Shown piece after piece: positions 55,938 through 64,000 of a DNA stretch of 64,000 bases (its first letter is position 1; every line of letters starts with the position of its first letter). The stretch spans positions 1-64,000 of the forward strand of contig CAWHCB010000011.1 of the NCBI GenBank assembly GCA_963827905.1. The letters run 5' to 3'. A program made the position numbers and the translations under genes. The DNA is from JACXTP01 sp963827905. Its GTDB lineage: Archaea > Thermoplasmatota > Thermoplasmata > Methanomassiliicoccales > UBA472. The notes beneath the pieces are model-generated. The model saw nothing but the letters and a program-made list of their open reading frames with translations. It was not told the origin of the DNA and did no database searches.

Positions 55938-56143
55938 TCAAGCCAGCTCCTCCGCCAATCGGCGGATGAAGCCTTCCCTGTCCCTTTCCAGCTCTGCCTT
56001 GACGCCCTTCCAGGCGTCCGGGCAATGTTTGTACTCCACACCCATCACGCGGTGTATGGCCCGGTCCACCTTTTTCCGGTCCATCCTTTTAGGGTCGATC
56101 CGCCTTTGAGGACGTCATTGAGATGTCTAAGGTAACAGGACAT
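55938..56143 (-). CDS. Small archaeal protein with C-Y-L-R-H-L start, one frameshift
   Basis: The minus strand encodes M-S-C-Y-L-R-H-L-N-D-V-L-K, then after a shift near 56085 D-R-K-K-V-D-R-A-I-H-R-V-M-G-V-E-Y, C-P-D-A-W-K-G-V-K and a charged tail ending A-E-E-L-A. Joined, it is about 68 residues. Small cytosolic proteins with a similar C-Y-(L/M)-R-H-L start and C-P-x-x-W-K-x-V-K motif occur in methanogens as far as I recall; the function is unknown. The 48-residue downstream part alone, from ATG 56084, is an alternative reading. It converges on gcvH. Confidence 0.4.
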
Positions 56144-56248
56144 CGTGTTCGCTCTTGGGATATCTTTGCCACTGAAAAACTATGGGCCGCATGATCTGCC
56201 AGAAGGATTATTAAGGAAAAGCTACCACCTTGTCACGGTGATGATGAT

Positions 56249-56709
56249 TTGTCGCGAATACGGACAGGCGATAAGGCCCCGACCTTCGAGCTCTTAGACC
56301 AGGATGGGGAGCAGTGGAAGATGGAGGACCATCTGGGAAAAAAGGTCATGGTGGTGTACTTCTACCCCAAGGATGACACCCCGGGATGTCTCAAGGAGGC
56401 CTGTGCTTTCCGCGACCGATACGAACAGTTCATCCAATTGGGCGCGGAGGTGGTGGGCATAAGCTCCGATGACCAGAGGTCCCATGCCGAGTTCGCCGCT
56501 AAGTACAAGCTGCCCTTCCGCCTCCTCAGCGATCCGGACCAGAAGGTGAGAAAGGCCTATGGGGCCTTGGACCTGTTCTTGCCAGGCAGGGTCACCTATG
56601 TCATCGACAAGCAGGGAGTGGTGAGGCACGTGTCTTCTCGTCCCAGTCCCAGGCGACCCATCATATCGACGAGTCCTTCAAGGTGGTCGAGGAACTAAGC
56701 AAGGCTTAA
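56249..56709 (+). CDS. bcp: Peroxiredoxin, Bcp/PrxQ type, one frameshift
   Basis: Thiol peroxidase. The motif T-P-G-C-L-K-E-A-C has peroxidatic Cys47 and resolving Cys52, the PrxQ spacing. Near 56631 one T is missing in a TT run, and the true C-terminus reads F-S-S-Q-S-Q-A-T-H-H-I-D-E-S-F-K to TAA 56707-56709. The start is TTG, with GGTGATGA as ribosome-binding site. Read across the shift it is about 153 residues. Confidence 0.88.
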
Positions 56710-56716
56710 GGGGTGA

Positions 56717-57503
56717 TCAGGCCCCGGCCGCCTTCAAGGTGTCCGGGCATGGGCACTTCTTCCGCACCGCCGGTATCTTTGGCAACGCCGCCTCGATCAG
56801 GGTCCGGATCTTGTCCACGTTCTCGGCCATGGTCCTCAGGATGGTGGCGGTGTCCACCGGGTGGTCCGCCCAGACATCGTAATCGGTGATCATGGCCAGG
56901 CTGCAGTAGCACATCTCCATCTCCCGGGCCAGCTGGCACTCTGGCACGAGGGTCATGCCGATGATGTCGGCGAACGCCCTGTACATCTGCGACTCCGCCC
57001 TGGTGCTGAAGCGAGGCCCCTCGATGCAAACATAGGTGCCCTTGTCATGCACTGGCACCTTCTTGCGCTTGGCCTCCTTGATGAATATGGAGCTCATCTC
57101 CGGGCAGAACGGATCGGCCATGGATATGTGGACGGTCTTGGGGCCGTCATAGAACGAGTAGGCCCGGTTCTTGGTCATGTCGATGAACTGGTCGACGATG
57201 ACGATCTCTCCCGGTTCGTACTCCTCCTGCAAGGACCCGACGGCGCAGGGGGAGATGATGCGGTCCACGCCCACATCCTTCAAGGCCCAGATGTTGGCCT
57301 TGTAGTTCACCTTGTGCGGTGGGTAGACATGCCCCTTGCCATGGCGGGGGAGGAAGGCCACATCCACGCCCTTCCATGGTCCCTATCTGGATGTCGTCGG
57401 ATGGAGGCCCGTACGGGGTGAAGGGACGCACCGTCTCCTTTAACTCGAACATCTTCGGGTCGTAAACGCCCGTCCCACCGATGATACCTATCCTGGCCTT
57501 CAT
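56717..57503 (-). CDS. mtnP: S-methyl-5'-thioadenosine phosphorylase, one frameshift
   Basis: Phosphorolysis of methylthioadenosine (or related nucleosides) to the base and sugar 1-phosphate. It starts M-K-A-R-I-G-I-I-G-G-T-G-V-Y-D-P at 57503. Near 57377 an extra G in GGG shifts the frame, then V-A-F-L-P-R-H-G-K-G-H, A-V-G-S-L, C-I-E-G-P-R-F-S-T-R-A-E and M-I-T-D-Y-D-V-W follow. Read across the shift it is about 261 residues. The C-terminus carries C-P-C, a possible stabilising disulfide pair known in archaeal enzymes. Confidence 0.88.
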
Positions 57504-57672
57504 TATGATCGGCTCGGCATTGTCAGTGGTCCATTTAAATCTCATCCCTGGTTCAGACCGTATCGAGCCGGCTATGATTTAACAATAGACAATATTTTCA
57601 AGACAATCCTTCGAATTTCAAGAAATAATTTCGAAAGTATTATTTTGGGTATGCCTTAATGGTGAGCCGTTA

Positions 57673-58212
57673 TTGGCAATGGGACAGAAGAGCGAGGTTA
57701 ATCCGATTTGGGCCTGTCGGGCCTTCCCCGCCTATCCGGTGGTACTAGCAGCGGTCGGGGACCCTGAAAACGGAGGGAAGTGCAACGTCATCACCATCGT
57801 CCTGGTGCATATGTTCTCCTTCAACCCCCCAGTGCTCGGCATCGGGGTCTCACCATCACGCTATAGCTACAACCTCTTCGACCAGAGCCCCGAATTCTCC
57901 ATCAACGTTCCGGGCAAGGAACTGGTGGAGGAGGTCCTGTACTGTGGCCAGAAATCCGGCCGGGATATCAACAAGTTCGAAGAATGCGGTCTTAGCATGG
58001 TCAAGGGGAAGAAGATCAACGCCCCCATCATCCAGGACTGCATGGTCAACTTGGAATGCAGAAAGGTCAACAAGTTGGACGCTGGCGATCACGGTTGGTT
58101 CCTTGGTGAGGTCGTCCATGCGGAGATGGAGAACTGCGTGGACCGAGAAAGGGCATTGATGTATTGGGCCGGCGAGTTCCGGGTCATCGGCGATATCATA
58201 AGACGGCGTTAG
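57673..58212 (+). CDS. Flavin reductase-like FMN-binding protein (copy 1)
   Basis: A 179-residue protein of the flavoredoxin/DIM6-NTAB family with a split-barrel FMN site: N-V-I-T-I-V-L-V-H-M-F-S-F-N-P-P, S-P-S-R-Y-S-Y-N-L and E-F-S-I-N-V-P-G-K-E-L. These proteins act as flavin reductases or one-electron carriers in anaerobes. The TTG start at 57673 follows GGTGAG by 6 nt; ATG 57679 is the alternative. A paralog lies 77 bp downstream. Confidence 0.8.
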   Translation: MAMGQKSEVNPIWACRAFPAYPVVLAAVGDPENGGKCNVITIVLVHMFSFNPPVLGIGVSPSRYSYNLFDQSPEFSINVPGKELVEEVLYCGQKSGRDINKFEECGLSMVKGKKINAPIIQDCMVNLECRKVNKLDAGDHGWFLGEVVHAEMENCVDRERALMYWAGEFRVIGDIIRRR

Positions 58213-58289
58213 AGGCCTCCTCATTTTTAGCCAACGTCGTTAAAAAGATTTATTACCTGATGGTTGCCAATCGTTCCTCGGTGTAACGC

Positions 58290-58830
58290 ATGGTAGAGAT
58301 CGAAAAGGTAGATGTCCAGCACATGGATGCGATCCAGATGCTCCCCCCATCACCGGTACTTTTGGTGGCCGTGGGGGACAAGGAAGGCAAGGAAAGGAAC
58401 ATCGTGACCATAGGCATGTTCAATCTGTTCTCCCTCAAGCCCCCGATCATAGGCATCGCGGTGATGACGTCCAGACAATCATACAAATTCTTGGAGGAGT
58501 ATGACAATTTCACCATCAACGTCCCAGGGAAGGACCTGCTGGACGCGGTGGTTCTGTGTGGCCAGAAGTCGGGCAAGAACATAGACAAGTTCAAGGAGGC
58601 CGGTCTGACCCCCGTCCCAAGCAAGCGCATCAGCTCCCCCAAGATCGAGGAGTGCCTCATCAACATGGAATGCAAGAAGCTCGAGTCCTTCGAGAAGGGG
58701 GACCATACCTGGTACCTCGCAAAGGTGGTGCACACCGATGCGGCCGTGAACTACGACCGTACCAAGGCGCTGCTTGTTCTGGGACGGGGAGTTCCGCACC
58801 GCCGGTCCAGTACTGAAGAAATTGGATTGA
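58290..58830 (+). CDS. Flavin reductase-like FMN-binding protein (copy 2), one frameshift
   Basis: Paralog of the preceding gene, with colinear motifs: N-I-V-T-I-G-M-F-N-L-F-S-L-K-P-P, M-T-S-R-Q-S-Y-K-F and N-F-T-I-N-V-P-G-K-D-L. Near 58772 the frame shifts. The true end reads F-W-D-G-E-F-R-T-A-G-P-V-L-K-K-L-D with TGA at 58828-58830; the uncorrected frame would run wrongly to 58991. Restored length is about 180 residues. Tandem duplication is likely. Confidence 0.78.
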
Positions 58831-58972
58831 GGCTAAGTCATCAGTTCCATCTTTCAAACCATTTTCCTGTTTTCAATATTGAAGTCTCAGGATGGATTAT
58901 TGCACATATGCAATTGTTTGAATATACGCCCCAGGAAAACATTGACATGAATATCACAGGGGAGGTATTGAA

Positions 58973-59740
58973 ATGGAAAAGGTCAACCTAGAGGCGTTCC
59001 AGGCGGCGAAGAGATGCATCTTCCCCGGGACTCTGCCCCTTCCCATCTTTCCAACGTTCGATCGACTGGAGGTCGGATCTAACACCAGGGCGTTGGTGCT
59101 GGTCCCTCATGTTGACGACGAGATCATGGGATGCGGGGGGACGATGTGCCGCATCGGCAAGCGCGGCGCCCATATGAAAGTGGTATACATGAGCGGTTCA
59201 GCCCATGAGCATAACAAGGGATGCACCACTCACCTGACCAGGATGGACCGGGGAGAGACGGACGTGGCATTGCGCACCCTCCATTGCTACGATTCGGAGC
59301 TGATCGACCCAGATCTCAGGACAGTGCGGTGCGATGACAAGAGCTTGGTCAAGCTCTCCAATATCATGAACCAATACGAACCGGACGTGGTGTTCGTGCC
59401 GTGCTTCGATGAGTCCAGGCCCGACTACATCAAGACGGCCGCCATGGCAGCCAAGGCCCTGGAGAGCTATCCCTACAACGCGGAGTGCTATTGCTACTCG
59501 TTCGAAGGTGTGAGGGGGCCGAACGCCCTGGTGGACATCACCCTCACCATCGAGGACAAGATAGAGGCCATGAAGGAACGCCACACCCAGCGCAAGGTGG
59601 TGGACGATGAGGAGAACATCCGGTCCATGCACCTCTTCAGCTACTCCACCCGCACCAACGACAGGTACTGCGAGCGCTTCAACCGCTATCACAAGGATTC
59701 CTACGTCTGTATGGCCAGGGACCTAGGCCTCTCGGGATGA
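58973..59740 (+). CDS. PIG-L/LmbE-family deacetylase
   Basis: A 255-residue zinc-dependent N-deacetylase of the LmbE/PIG-L fold. The metal motif is P-H-V-D-D-E-I-M-G-C-G-G near residue 45 (usually P-H-P-D-D-E). The third ligand region differs from the usual H-x-x-H: the expected position reads D-E-S-R-P-D-Y. A strong ribosome-binding site, GGGGAGGT, precedes ATG 58973. Substrates in the family are GlcNAc-linked lipids, sugars or thiol precursors; none can be chosen here. It follows the two flavoproteins after 140 bp of AT-rich sequence. Confidence 0.78.
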   Translation: MEKVNLEAFQAAKRCIFPGTLPLPIFPTFDRLEVGSNTRALVLVPHVDDEIMGCGGTMCRIGKRGAHMKVVYMSGSAHEHNKGCTTHLTRMDRGETDVALRTLHCYDSELIDPDLRTVRCDDKSLVKLSNIMNQYEPDVVFVPCFDESRPDYIKTAAMAAKALESYPYNAECYCYSFEGVRGPNALVDITLTIEDKIEAMKERHTQRKVVDDEENIRSMHLFSYSTRTNDRYCERFNRYHKDSYVCMARDLGLSG

Positions 59741-59872
59741 TGGACTGAGCCTGGCAATTGGGCTAACGGCGGACATCGGGCGCTCAGGCGGGACCTCGTT
59801 ATCCTCCGCAGGGAGCTTGGCCTGATCAAGACCTGATTACAATGCTGTTCAGAGCTCTAGACATCGACCTCG

Positions 59873-60701
59873 TCAGGAAGGTTGCGCCTGAGTGTAGGAA
59901 CCGAAGATCTTAACGAAGGAGGCCTTGCGCATCAGATCGATCAACGCCTCCTTCACCTGCGGCTCGGAGATGTGCCCGTCGATGTCGACATAGAAGACAT
60001 ACTCCCACATCCTCTCCCGCCGCGGCCTGGATTCCAGCTTGGTGATGTTCACCCCATGGTCGGAGAAGGCCCCGATGCACTTGTGCAACGCCCCGGGCAC
60101 GTTCTTGGTGGTGAAGGCCAGCGAGGTCTTGTCCCCTGCCACATTGTGCGGCGGGTTCTTGTCCAGCACGAAGAAGCGGGTGATAGTTCTGGGCGGAGTT
60201 CTGGATGTCCTCCTTGAGCACCTTCATCCCGTAGAACTCGGCGGCCCGGCGCGAGGCGATGGCCGCCTCCTCCCTCAGGCCTCTCTCCTTGATCATGCGC
60301 ACGCTGCCGGCGGTGTCGAAGGCGGGTATCTTCTCCCACTTGGGGTGCTTGGAGAGGTAGTTGCGGCACTGGCCGAGCGCCTGCGGGTGGCTGTAGACCT
60401 TCTGCACGTCGGTCAGCTCAGCGTCCGGATGGCCGATGAGGCAATGGCGCACCCAGACCAGCACCTCCCCCACCACGCTCAGGTCCGATTCCAGGAGCAG
60501 GTCGTTGGCCACGGTGACGCTCCCCTCGATGGAGTTCTCCACCGGCAGCACGCCCATGGAGGCCAGCCCCCGGTCCACCGCATGGAACAGGTCGCGGAAC
60601 TCGGCGCAGGGCACGGTCTCCACATCTGGCCCGAAGTATTGCAGGATGGCGTCCTCGCTATATGCGCCATGCACCCCTTGGAACGCCACCTTGGTCCTCA
60701 T
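59873..60701 (-). CDS. pheA: Prephenate dehydratase, one frameshift
   Basis: Converts prephenate to phenylpyruvate in phenylalanine synthesis. It starts T-K-V-A-F-Q-G-V-H-G-A-Y-S-E, with L-P-V-E-N-S-I-E-G-S-V and I-A-S-R-R-A-A-E-F-Y-G. A frameshift near 60185 leads into R-F-F-V-L and the ACT regulatory domain (K-N-V-P-G-A-L-H-K-C, L-E-S-R-P, Y-V-F-Y-V-D-I-D-G-H). The A-L-H and E-S-R-P residues bind phenylalanine for feedback control. Read across the shift it is about 275 residues. It starts just after the aspartokinase stop. Confidence 0.9.
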
Positions 60702-60703
60702 GC

Positions 60704-62072
60704 TCAGCACCCGAAGAACTCCTGATGGACCGCCCTCGTCACCCTTTCCAGGTCCTTCTTGTCGACCGTGAAGTGGTACGCCACCAACGATGCGCCGGCG
60801 GATATCAGGCCGATGCTGGCCCCTTCCTTGGCCACCGCGTTGAAGACGCGGGAGGCGATGCCCTTGCTGAATCCCAGCCCCTCGCCCACGATGCAGACCA
60901 GGGCCAGGTCCTCGTGGGTCTCGATCTTGGAGATGAAGCCCTCCTTGATCTCGTCCAGCTCCTTCTTGGCCAAGGCCAGGTCCTTCTTGTTGACCAGCAT
61001 GGCGATGCAGGTCTGGGACGTGACCGCGGAATAGATGTTGACGTCCGCGTCGCTCAAACGTTGCGATATCACCGACATGACGCCGGTGCGATAGCCCGCG
61101 TCCTCGCCGAAGACCTTGACTATGGCCAGGTCCCTCATGCAGGAGATGCTCTTGATGCAGCCTTTGGCGTCGTCGCCCCTTCTGCTGGATGGTGGTGCCC
61201 TCGGCCTCCGGGTTGAAGACGTTCTTGACCTTGATGATGATGTTCTTGGCCTTGGCCGGCTCCACGGTCATGGGGTGGAGGACCTTGGCCCCGAAGTAGG
61301 CAAGCTCGGCCGCCTCCTCATAGGACAGGGTCTTGATGGGCACGGCGCTGGGAACGATCTTGGGGTCCACGGTCATGAACCCGTCCACATCCTTCCAGAT
61401 CTCCAGGACCTTGGCGTCCAGGGCGTTGGCGATGGCCGCGGCCGAGTAATCGGAGCCGTTGCGGCCGAAGACGGTGACGGAACCCTCCGGGCTCACGCCG
61501 AAGAACCCGGTGACGATGGGCATCTCCCGCTTGTAGAACATCTCCTGCACCTTGGGAACGATGCTCCAGCGGGTGGCGTCCAGGTCGGCGACCGCGGCCC
61601 CGAAGGTGCCGTCGGTGATGATGCCCAGCTCGTCGGCGTCCACTGGCACCGCCTTGACCCCCAGGTCGTTGAGCATGGCCGCGACCACGATGACGCTGAG
61701 CCTCTCCCCGTAGCACTGCACGAAGTCCTTGGTGCGGGGCGTGACCTCCTCCAGGTACATCACGCCGTAGAGGGTGCGCTCCAGCTTGACCAGCTTGCGC
61801 TCCACCCTCTCGATGCCCTGCTGACGTATGCCCTCGTCCTTTACCGCGTCCTGAAGCAATCGAACGTGCAGGTCCCGGACCCCTTTGATGAAGTCCTTCA
61901 CCTCGTTCTCCTTCCGTTGCGATGAGACGAACTGGATGAGCGACTCGGTGACGCCGCTGACCGCGCTCACCACCACTACCTTTCGCTCCTGGTCGGCCGC
62001 GATGATGTGACCGACGTCAAGCATGGACTCGCCCGTCTTGAGCGAACTTCCCCCGAACTTCAGCACTCTCAT
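60704..62072 (-). CDS. lysC: Aspartokinase, one frameshift
   Basis: Phosphorylates aspartate, the first step to lysine, threonine and methionine. It starts M-R-V-L-K-F-G-G-S-S-L, with F-G-R-N-G-S-D-Y-S-A-A and L-S-Y-E-E-A-A-E-L-A-Y-F-G-A-K-V-L-H-P. A frameshift near 61175 precedes the two ACT domains (I-V-K-V-F-G-E-D-A-G, and G-V-M-S-V-I-S-Q-R-L). Read across the shift it is about 456 residues. The frame that ignores the shift reads falsely into pheA. It is in an operon with the PHP gene upstream and pheA downstream. Confidence 0.9.
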
Positions 62073-62730
62073 TCAGGATCTCCTCTTCTTGATTATTTCG
62101 TAGGGATTGACCAGGACCGCCCTTTCCGCCTCCGCCTTGCTCAGGCCCGCGGCGGCGGCGATGGACAGCGCCGTCCCGGTGTCGATCAGGTCCGATGGGG
62201 CGTGGGCGTCGGAATTGACCACCATCTTGGCCCCCACCTTCTTGGCCAGGGCTGCGACGTGGCCGTTGGTCTTGCAGTGCGATGCCCGGGAGGTGATCTC
62301 CAAATAGACATCGTTGCGCTTGGCCATCTCCACCTCCTCCTCGGTGATGAAGCCCGGGATGGGCGAGGATGTCCACCTCAGGGTTGAGCACCGCCGCCCG
62401 GTTCGTCCCTTTCTCCACCGGCTCGCTTATGGTCTCGCCGTGGATGACCACTATCTCCGCCCCCAGTTTCCTGGCCCGCGAGACCACCATGTCCATCTTG
62501 GACGCTGGGACGTGGGTGATCTCCACGCCCACCAGCACCTGCAGTCCCCAGGCCTCGGCCAGTTCCGCGTCCAGACGCGCCTCGTTGATGACCCTCTCCA
62601 GCGTGGAGAGGGCCACGTGGTCCGTGAAGGCCAGCGCCTTGTGCCCTAATACGAACGCTCGGCGGGCCAGCTCCATGGGGAGCAGCTCGCCGTCGCTCAA
62701 CAACGTGTGAGTGTGCAGATCGACCCTCAT
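62073..62730 (-). CDS. PHP-domain phosphatase-like protein, one frameshift
   Basis: Metal-dependent phosphoesterase with M-R-V-D-L-H-T-H-T, F-T-D-H-V, V-I-H-G-E, L-A-H-P-G and, after a frameshift near 62360, V-N-S-D-A-H. All PHP metal ligands are present. Restored length is about 219 residues, shorter than HisK-type histidinol phosphatase. It overlaps hisIE by 4 bp and abuts the aspartokinase start. Because it lies directly after hisF-hisIE, it is a candidate histidinol-phosphate phosphatase; this is inference from context. Confidence 0.75.
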
Positions 62731-63332
62731 TTTCTCCTCTCCGCCAGTTTCCTATATACGTCCTCCATGGGCAGCTCCGCCGCCTCCAGCACCACCATCA
62801 GGTGGTAGATGAGGTCGGCCACCTCCCAGGTCATGGCCTGCATGTCCTTGCCCTTCGCCGCCAGGACGGTCTCCGCCGCCTCCTCCACCAACTTCTTCAA
62901 CCTCTTGTCCTCGTCGGTGAGGAGCTTGTTGGTGTACGACCCCTCCTTGGGATTGGCCTTGCGGTCCTGGATGACGCGCTGCAGCTCGTTGACGATGGCC
63001 ATGGTGCCGCTGGTGTCGCCGTAGACCACCTCCTCGAAGCAGGACATGCGGTCGAGGTGGCAGGCCACCCCCTCCTGCCTTACCCTGAGGAGCAGGGTGT
63101 CCCGGTCGCAGTCCAACTGCATGGAGACCACGTGCTGGAAGTGCCCGGAGGTCTCGCCCTTCAGCCAGAGCTTGCCCCGGGAGCGGGACCAGTAGTGGGC
63201 CTTGCCGGTCTCCACCGTCAGGCGGTAGGCCTCCTCGTTCATGTAGGCCATCATGAGCACCTCGTTGGTGGCGGCGTCCTGCACGATGGCCGGGATCAGG
63301 CCCTCCGCGTTGAATCTCATCTCTGGGTTCAT
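62727..63332 (-). CDS. hisIE: Bifunctional phosphoribosyl-AMP cyclohydrolase / phosphoribosyl-ATP pyrophosphatase
   Basis: Steps two and three of histidine synthesis in one protein of 201 residues. The HisI part (1-112) has W-S-R-S-R, K-G-E-T-S-G, the metal motif L-D-C-D-R-D and V-A-C-H. The HisE part (113-201) is helical, with K-L-V-E-E-A-A-E-T and E-V-A-D-L-I-Y-H. It overlaps hisF upstream and the PHP gene downstream by 4 bp each. Confidence 0.93.
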   Translation of the reverse strand: MNPEMRFNAEGLIPAIVQDAATNEVLMMAYMNEEAYRLTVETGKAHYWSRSRGKLWLKGETSGHFQHVVSMQLDCDRDTLLLRVRQEGVACHLDRMSCFEEVVYGDTSGTMAIVNELQRVIQDRKANPKEGSYTNKLLTDEDKRLKKLVEEAAETVLAAKGKDMQAMTWEVADLIYHLMVVLEAAELPMEDVYRKLAERRK

Positions 63333-64000
63333 CTGACCGGCACCCCCCTCTGGCGCAGGTAGTCCTTCGCTTCCTGCACCGTGTGCTGCCCGTAATGGAA
63401 TATCGAAGCGGCCAGGGCCGCCTCCGCCTTGGTCCGGGAAAGCACCTCATAGATGTGCTCCAGGTTGCCGCAGCCGCCGGACGCTATGACCGGGATGGTG
63501 ACCGCATCGGCCACCGCCGCTGTCAGTTCGATGTCGTACCCGTCCTTGGTGCCGTCGGCGTCCATGCTGGTGAGCAGGATCTCCCCTGCCCCCAGCTCCT
63601 GGGCCCTGGTCGCCCATTTCACCGCGTCCAGGTCGGTCGCCTTCCGACCGCCGTGGGTGTAGACCCGCCACGAGTCGCCATCCCTTTTGGCGTCGATGGC
63701 CACGACCACGCACTGGCTGCCGAAGTCCTCGGCGCACTCGGAGATGATGTGCGGGTGCTGCACCGCCACGGTGTTCACGGAGACCTTGTCCGCTCCGGCG
63801 TTGAGGGCGTTGCGCATCTCCTCCCGGGTGCGGATCCCCCCTCCGACGGTCAACGGCACGAAGAGCCGCTCCGCGGTCCTTTCCACCACATGCAACATGG
63901 TCTTACGGGATTCCGCGCTGGCGGTGATATCCAGGAAGACGATCTCGTCCGCCCCTTGCCGCTCGTACTCGCTGGCCAGGCTGGGCGGGTCGCCCACGTC
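63329..64000 (-). CDS. hisF: Imidazole glycerol phosphate synthase subunit HisF, 5' truncated
   Basis: TIM-barrel cyclase subunit of histidine synthesis. The visible frame is open to the right edge (D-V-G-D-P-P...). About 30 N-terminal residues are missing, including the usual catalytic D11 region. Motifs are E-I-V-F-L-D-I-T-A, V-P-L-T-V-G-G-G-I-R, V-A-I-D-A-K-R, T-S-M-D-A-D-G-T (second catalytic Asp) and I-A-S-G-G-C-G-N. It overlaps hisIE by 4 bp in a his operon that continues beyond the window. Confidence 0.93.
   Translation of the reverse strand, partial: DVGDPPSLASEYERQGADEIVFLDITASAESRKTMLHVVERTAERLFVPLTVGGGIRTREEMRNALNAGADKVSVNTVAVQHPHIISECAEDFGSQCVVVAIDAKRDGDSWRVYTHGGRKATDLDAVKWATRAQELGAGEILLTSMDADGTKDGYDIELTAAVADAVTIPVIASGGCGNLEHIYEVLSRTKAEAALAASIFHYGQHTVQEAKDYLRQRGVPVR

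Noticed and set aside
47308..58212. TAG read-through as pyrrolysine
   Set aside because: TAG ends cbiB, cobY and the first flavoprotein exactly where the families end, so it works as a stop here. No extended product was seen.
59741..59872. Possible small gene between the PIG-L deacetylase and pheA
   Set aside because: No ORF with a plausible start, ribosome-binding site or conserved motif was seen.
59910..62072. A single 720-codon aspartokinase-prephenate dehydratase fusion
   Set aside because: The frame between the two enzymes is out-of-frame read-through of the aspartokinase ACT domains. The real ACT sequence with its own stop at 60704 lies in another frame, so these are two genes plus frameshifts.
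1..64000. CRISPR arrays, insertion sequences, integrase or att sites, rRNA
   Set aside because: No regularly spaced repeats, transposase or integrase motifs, terminal inverted repeats or rRNA segments were found on either strand.

Overview
The window is archaeal chromosome, most likely from the Thermoplasmatota side of the Euryarchaeota (a Methanomassiliicoccales-like lineage would fit, but no single gene here proves it). The support is archaeosine synthase, Rpo11, diphthine synthase, archaeal-type CobY and CobT, ADP-forming acetyl-CoA synthetase, a HerA/Mre11/Rad50 operon, an intron-containing tRNA, a Hef-type helicase without its nuclease, and TATA boxes that repeatedly sit about 25 bp before start codons (leaderless genes). 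No rRNA, CRISPR array, insertion sequence or prophage was seen.

Layout. 0-3.3 kb: the end of a secreted SdrD-like protein, arcS, a candidate structured RNA and an intron-containing tRNA-Gly. 3.8-8.2 kb: a very large TPR protein. 8.2-13.6 kb (minus): truD, rpo11, DNA ligase, Hef-like helicase and an IscA/HesB protein. 13.8-18.1 kb (plus): a GNAT protein, an FN3 membrane protein, and a Fur-family regulator leading straight into the cobalt importer cbiMNQO. 18.2-25.4 kb: an APC transporter with UspA domains, a DHH phosphoesterase, DUF429, SprT-like and YhaM-like proteins, and an unrecognised membrane protein. 25.5-28.9 kb: acd, a DRTGG protein and a parvulin. 28.9-37.1 kb (minus): herA, a cation/proton antiporter, mre11, rad50 and a DNA methylase. 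37.3-42.2 kb: a divergent FtsZ-like protein, dphB, trm5, dcd and a MEDS/PAS sensor. 42.3-51.1 kb: a B12 salvage cluster, btuFCD-cobD-cbiB-cbiS-cobS-cobY with convergent cobT. 51.1-59.7 kb: apgM, hypF, an aquaporin, gcvH, a peroxiredoxin, mtnP, two flavoproteins and a PIG-L deacetylase. 59.9-64 kb (minus): hisF-hisIE-PHP-aspartokinase-pheA.

How the genes work together. Cobalt import (CbiMNQO), corrinoid import (BtuFCD) and all late and lower-ligand steps (CobD, CbiB, CbiS, CobS, CobY, CobT) are present, with no corrin-ring genes. This points to heavy B12 use with salvage of cobinamides. An identical inverted repeat, TTGGAT-N5-ATCCAA, lies at the predicted transcription start of both btuF and cobT and probably marks a B12/cobalt regulon. 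HypF implies a NiFe hydrogenase elsewhere in the genome.

Caution on sequence quality. No gene left of about 21.5 kb is broken, but more than half of the genes to its right carry one or more frameshifts, and those I could inspect closely sit at short homopolymers. I read these as sequencing or assembly errors and annotate such genes as single CDSs spanning the shift; the frameshift positions given are approximate.
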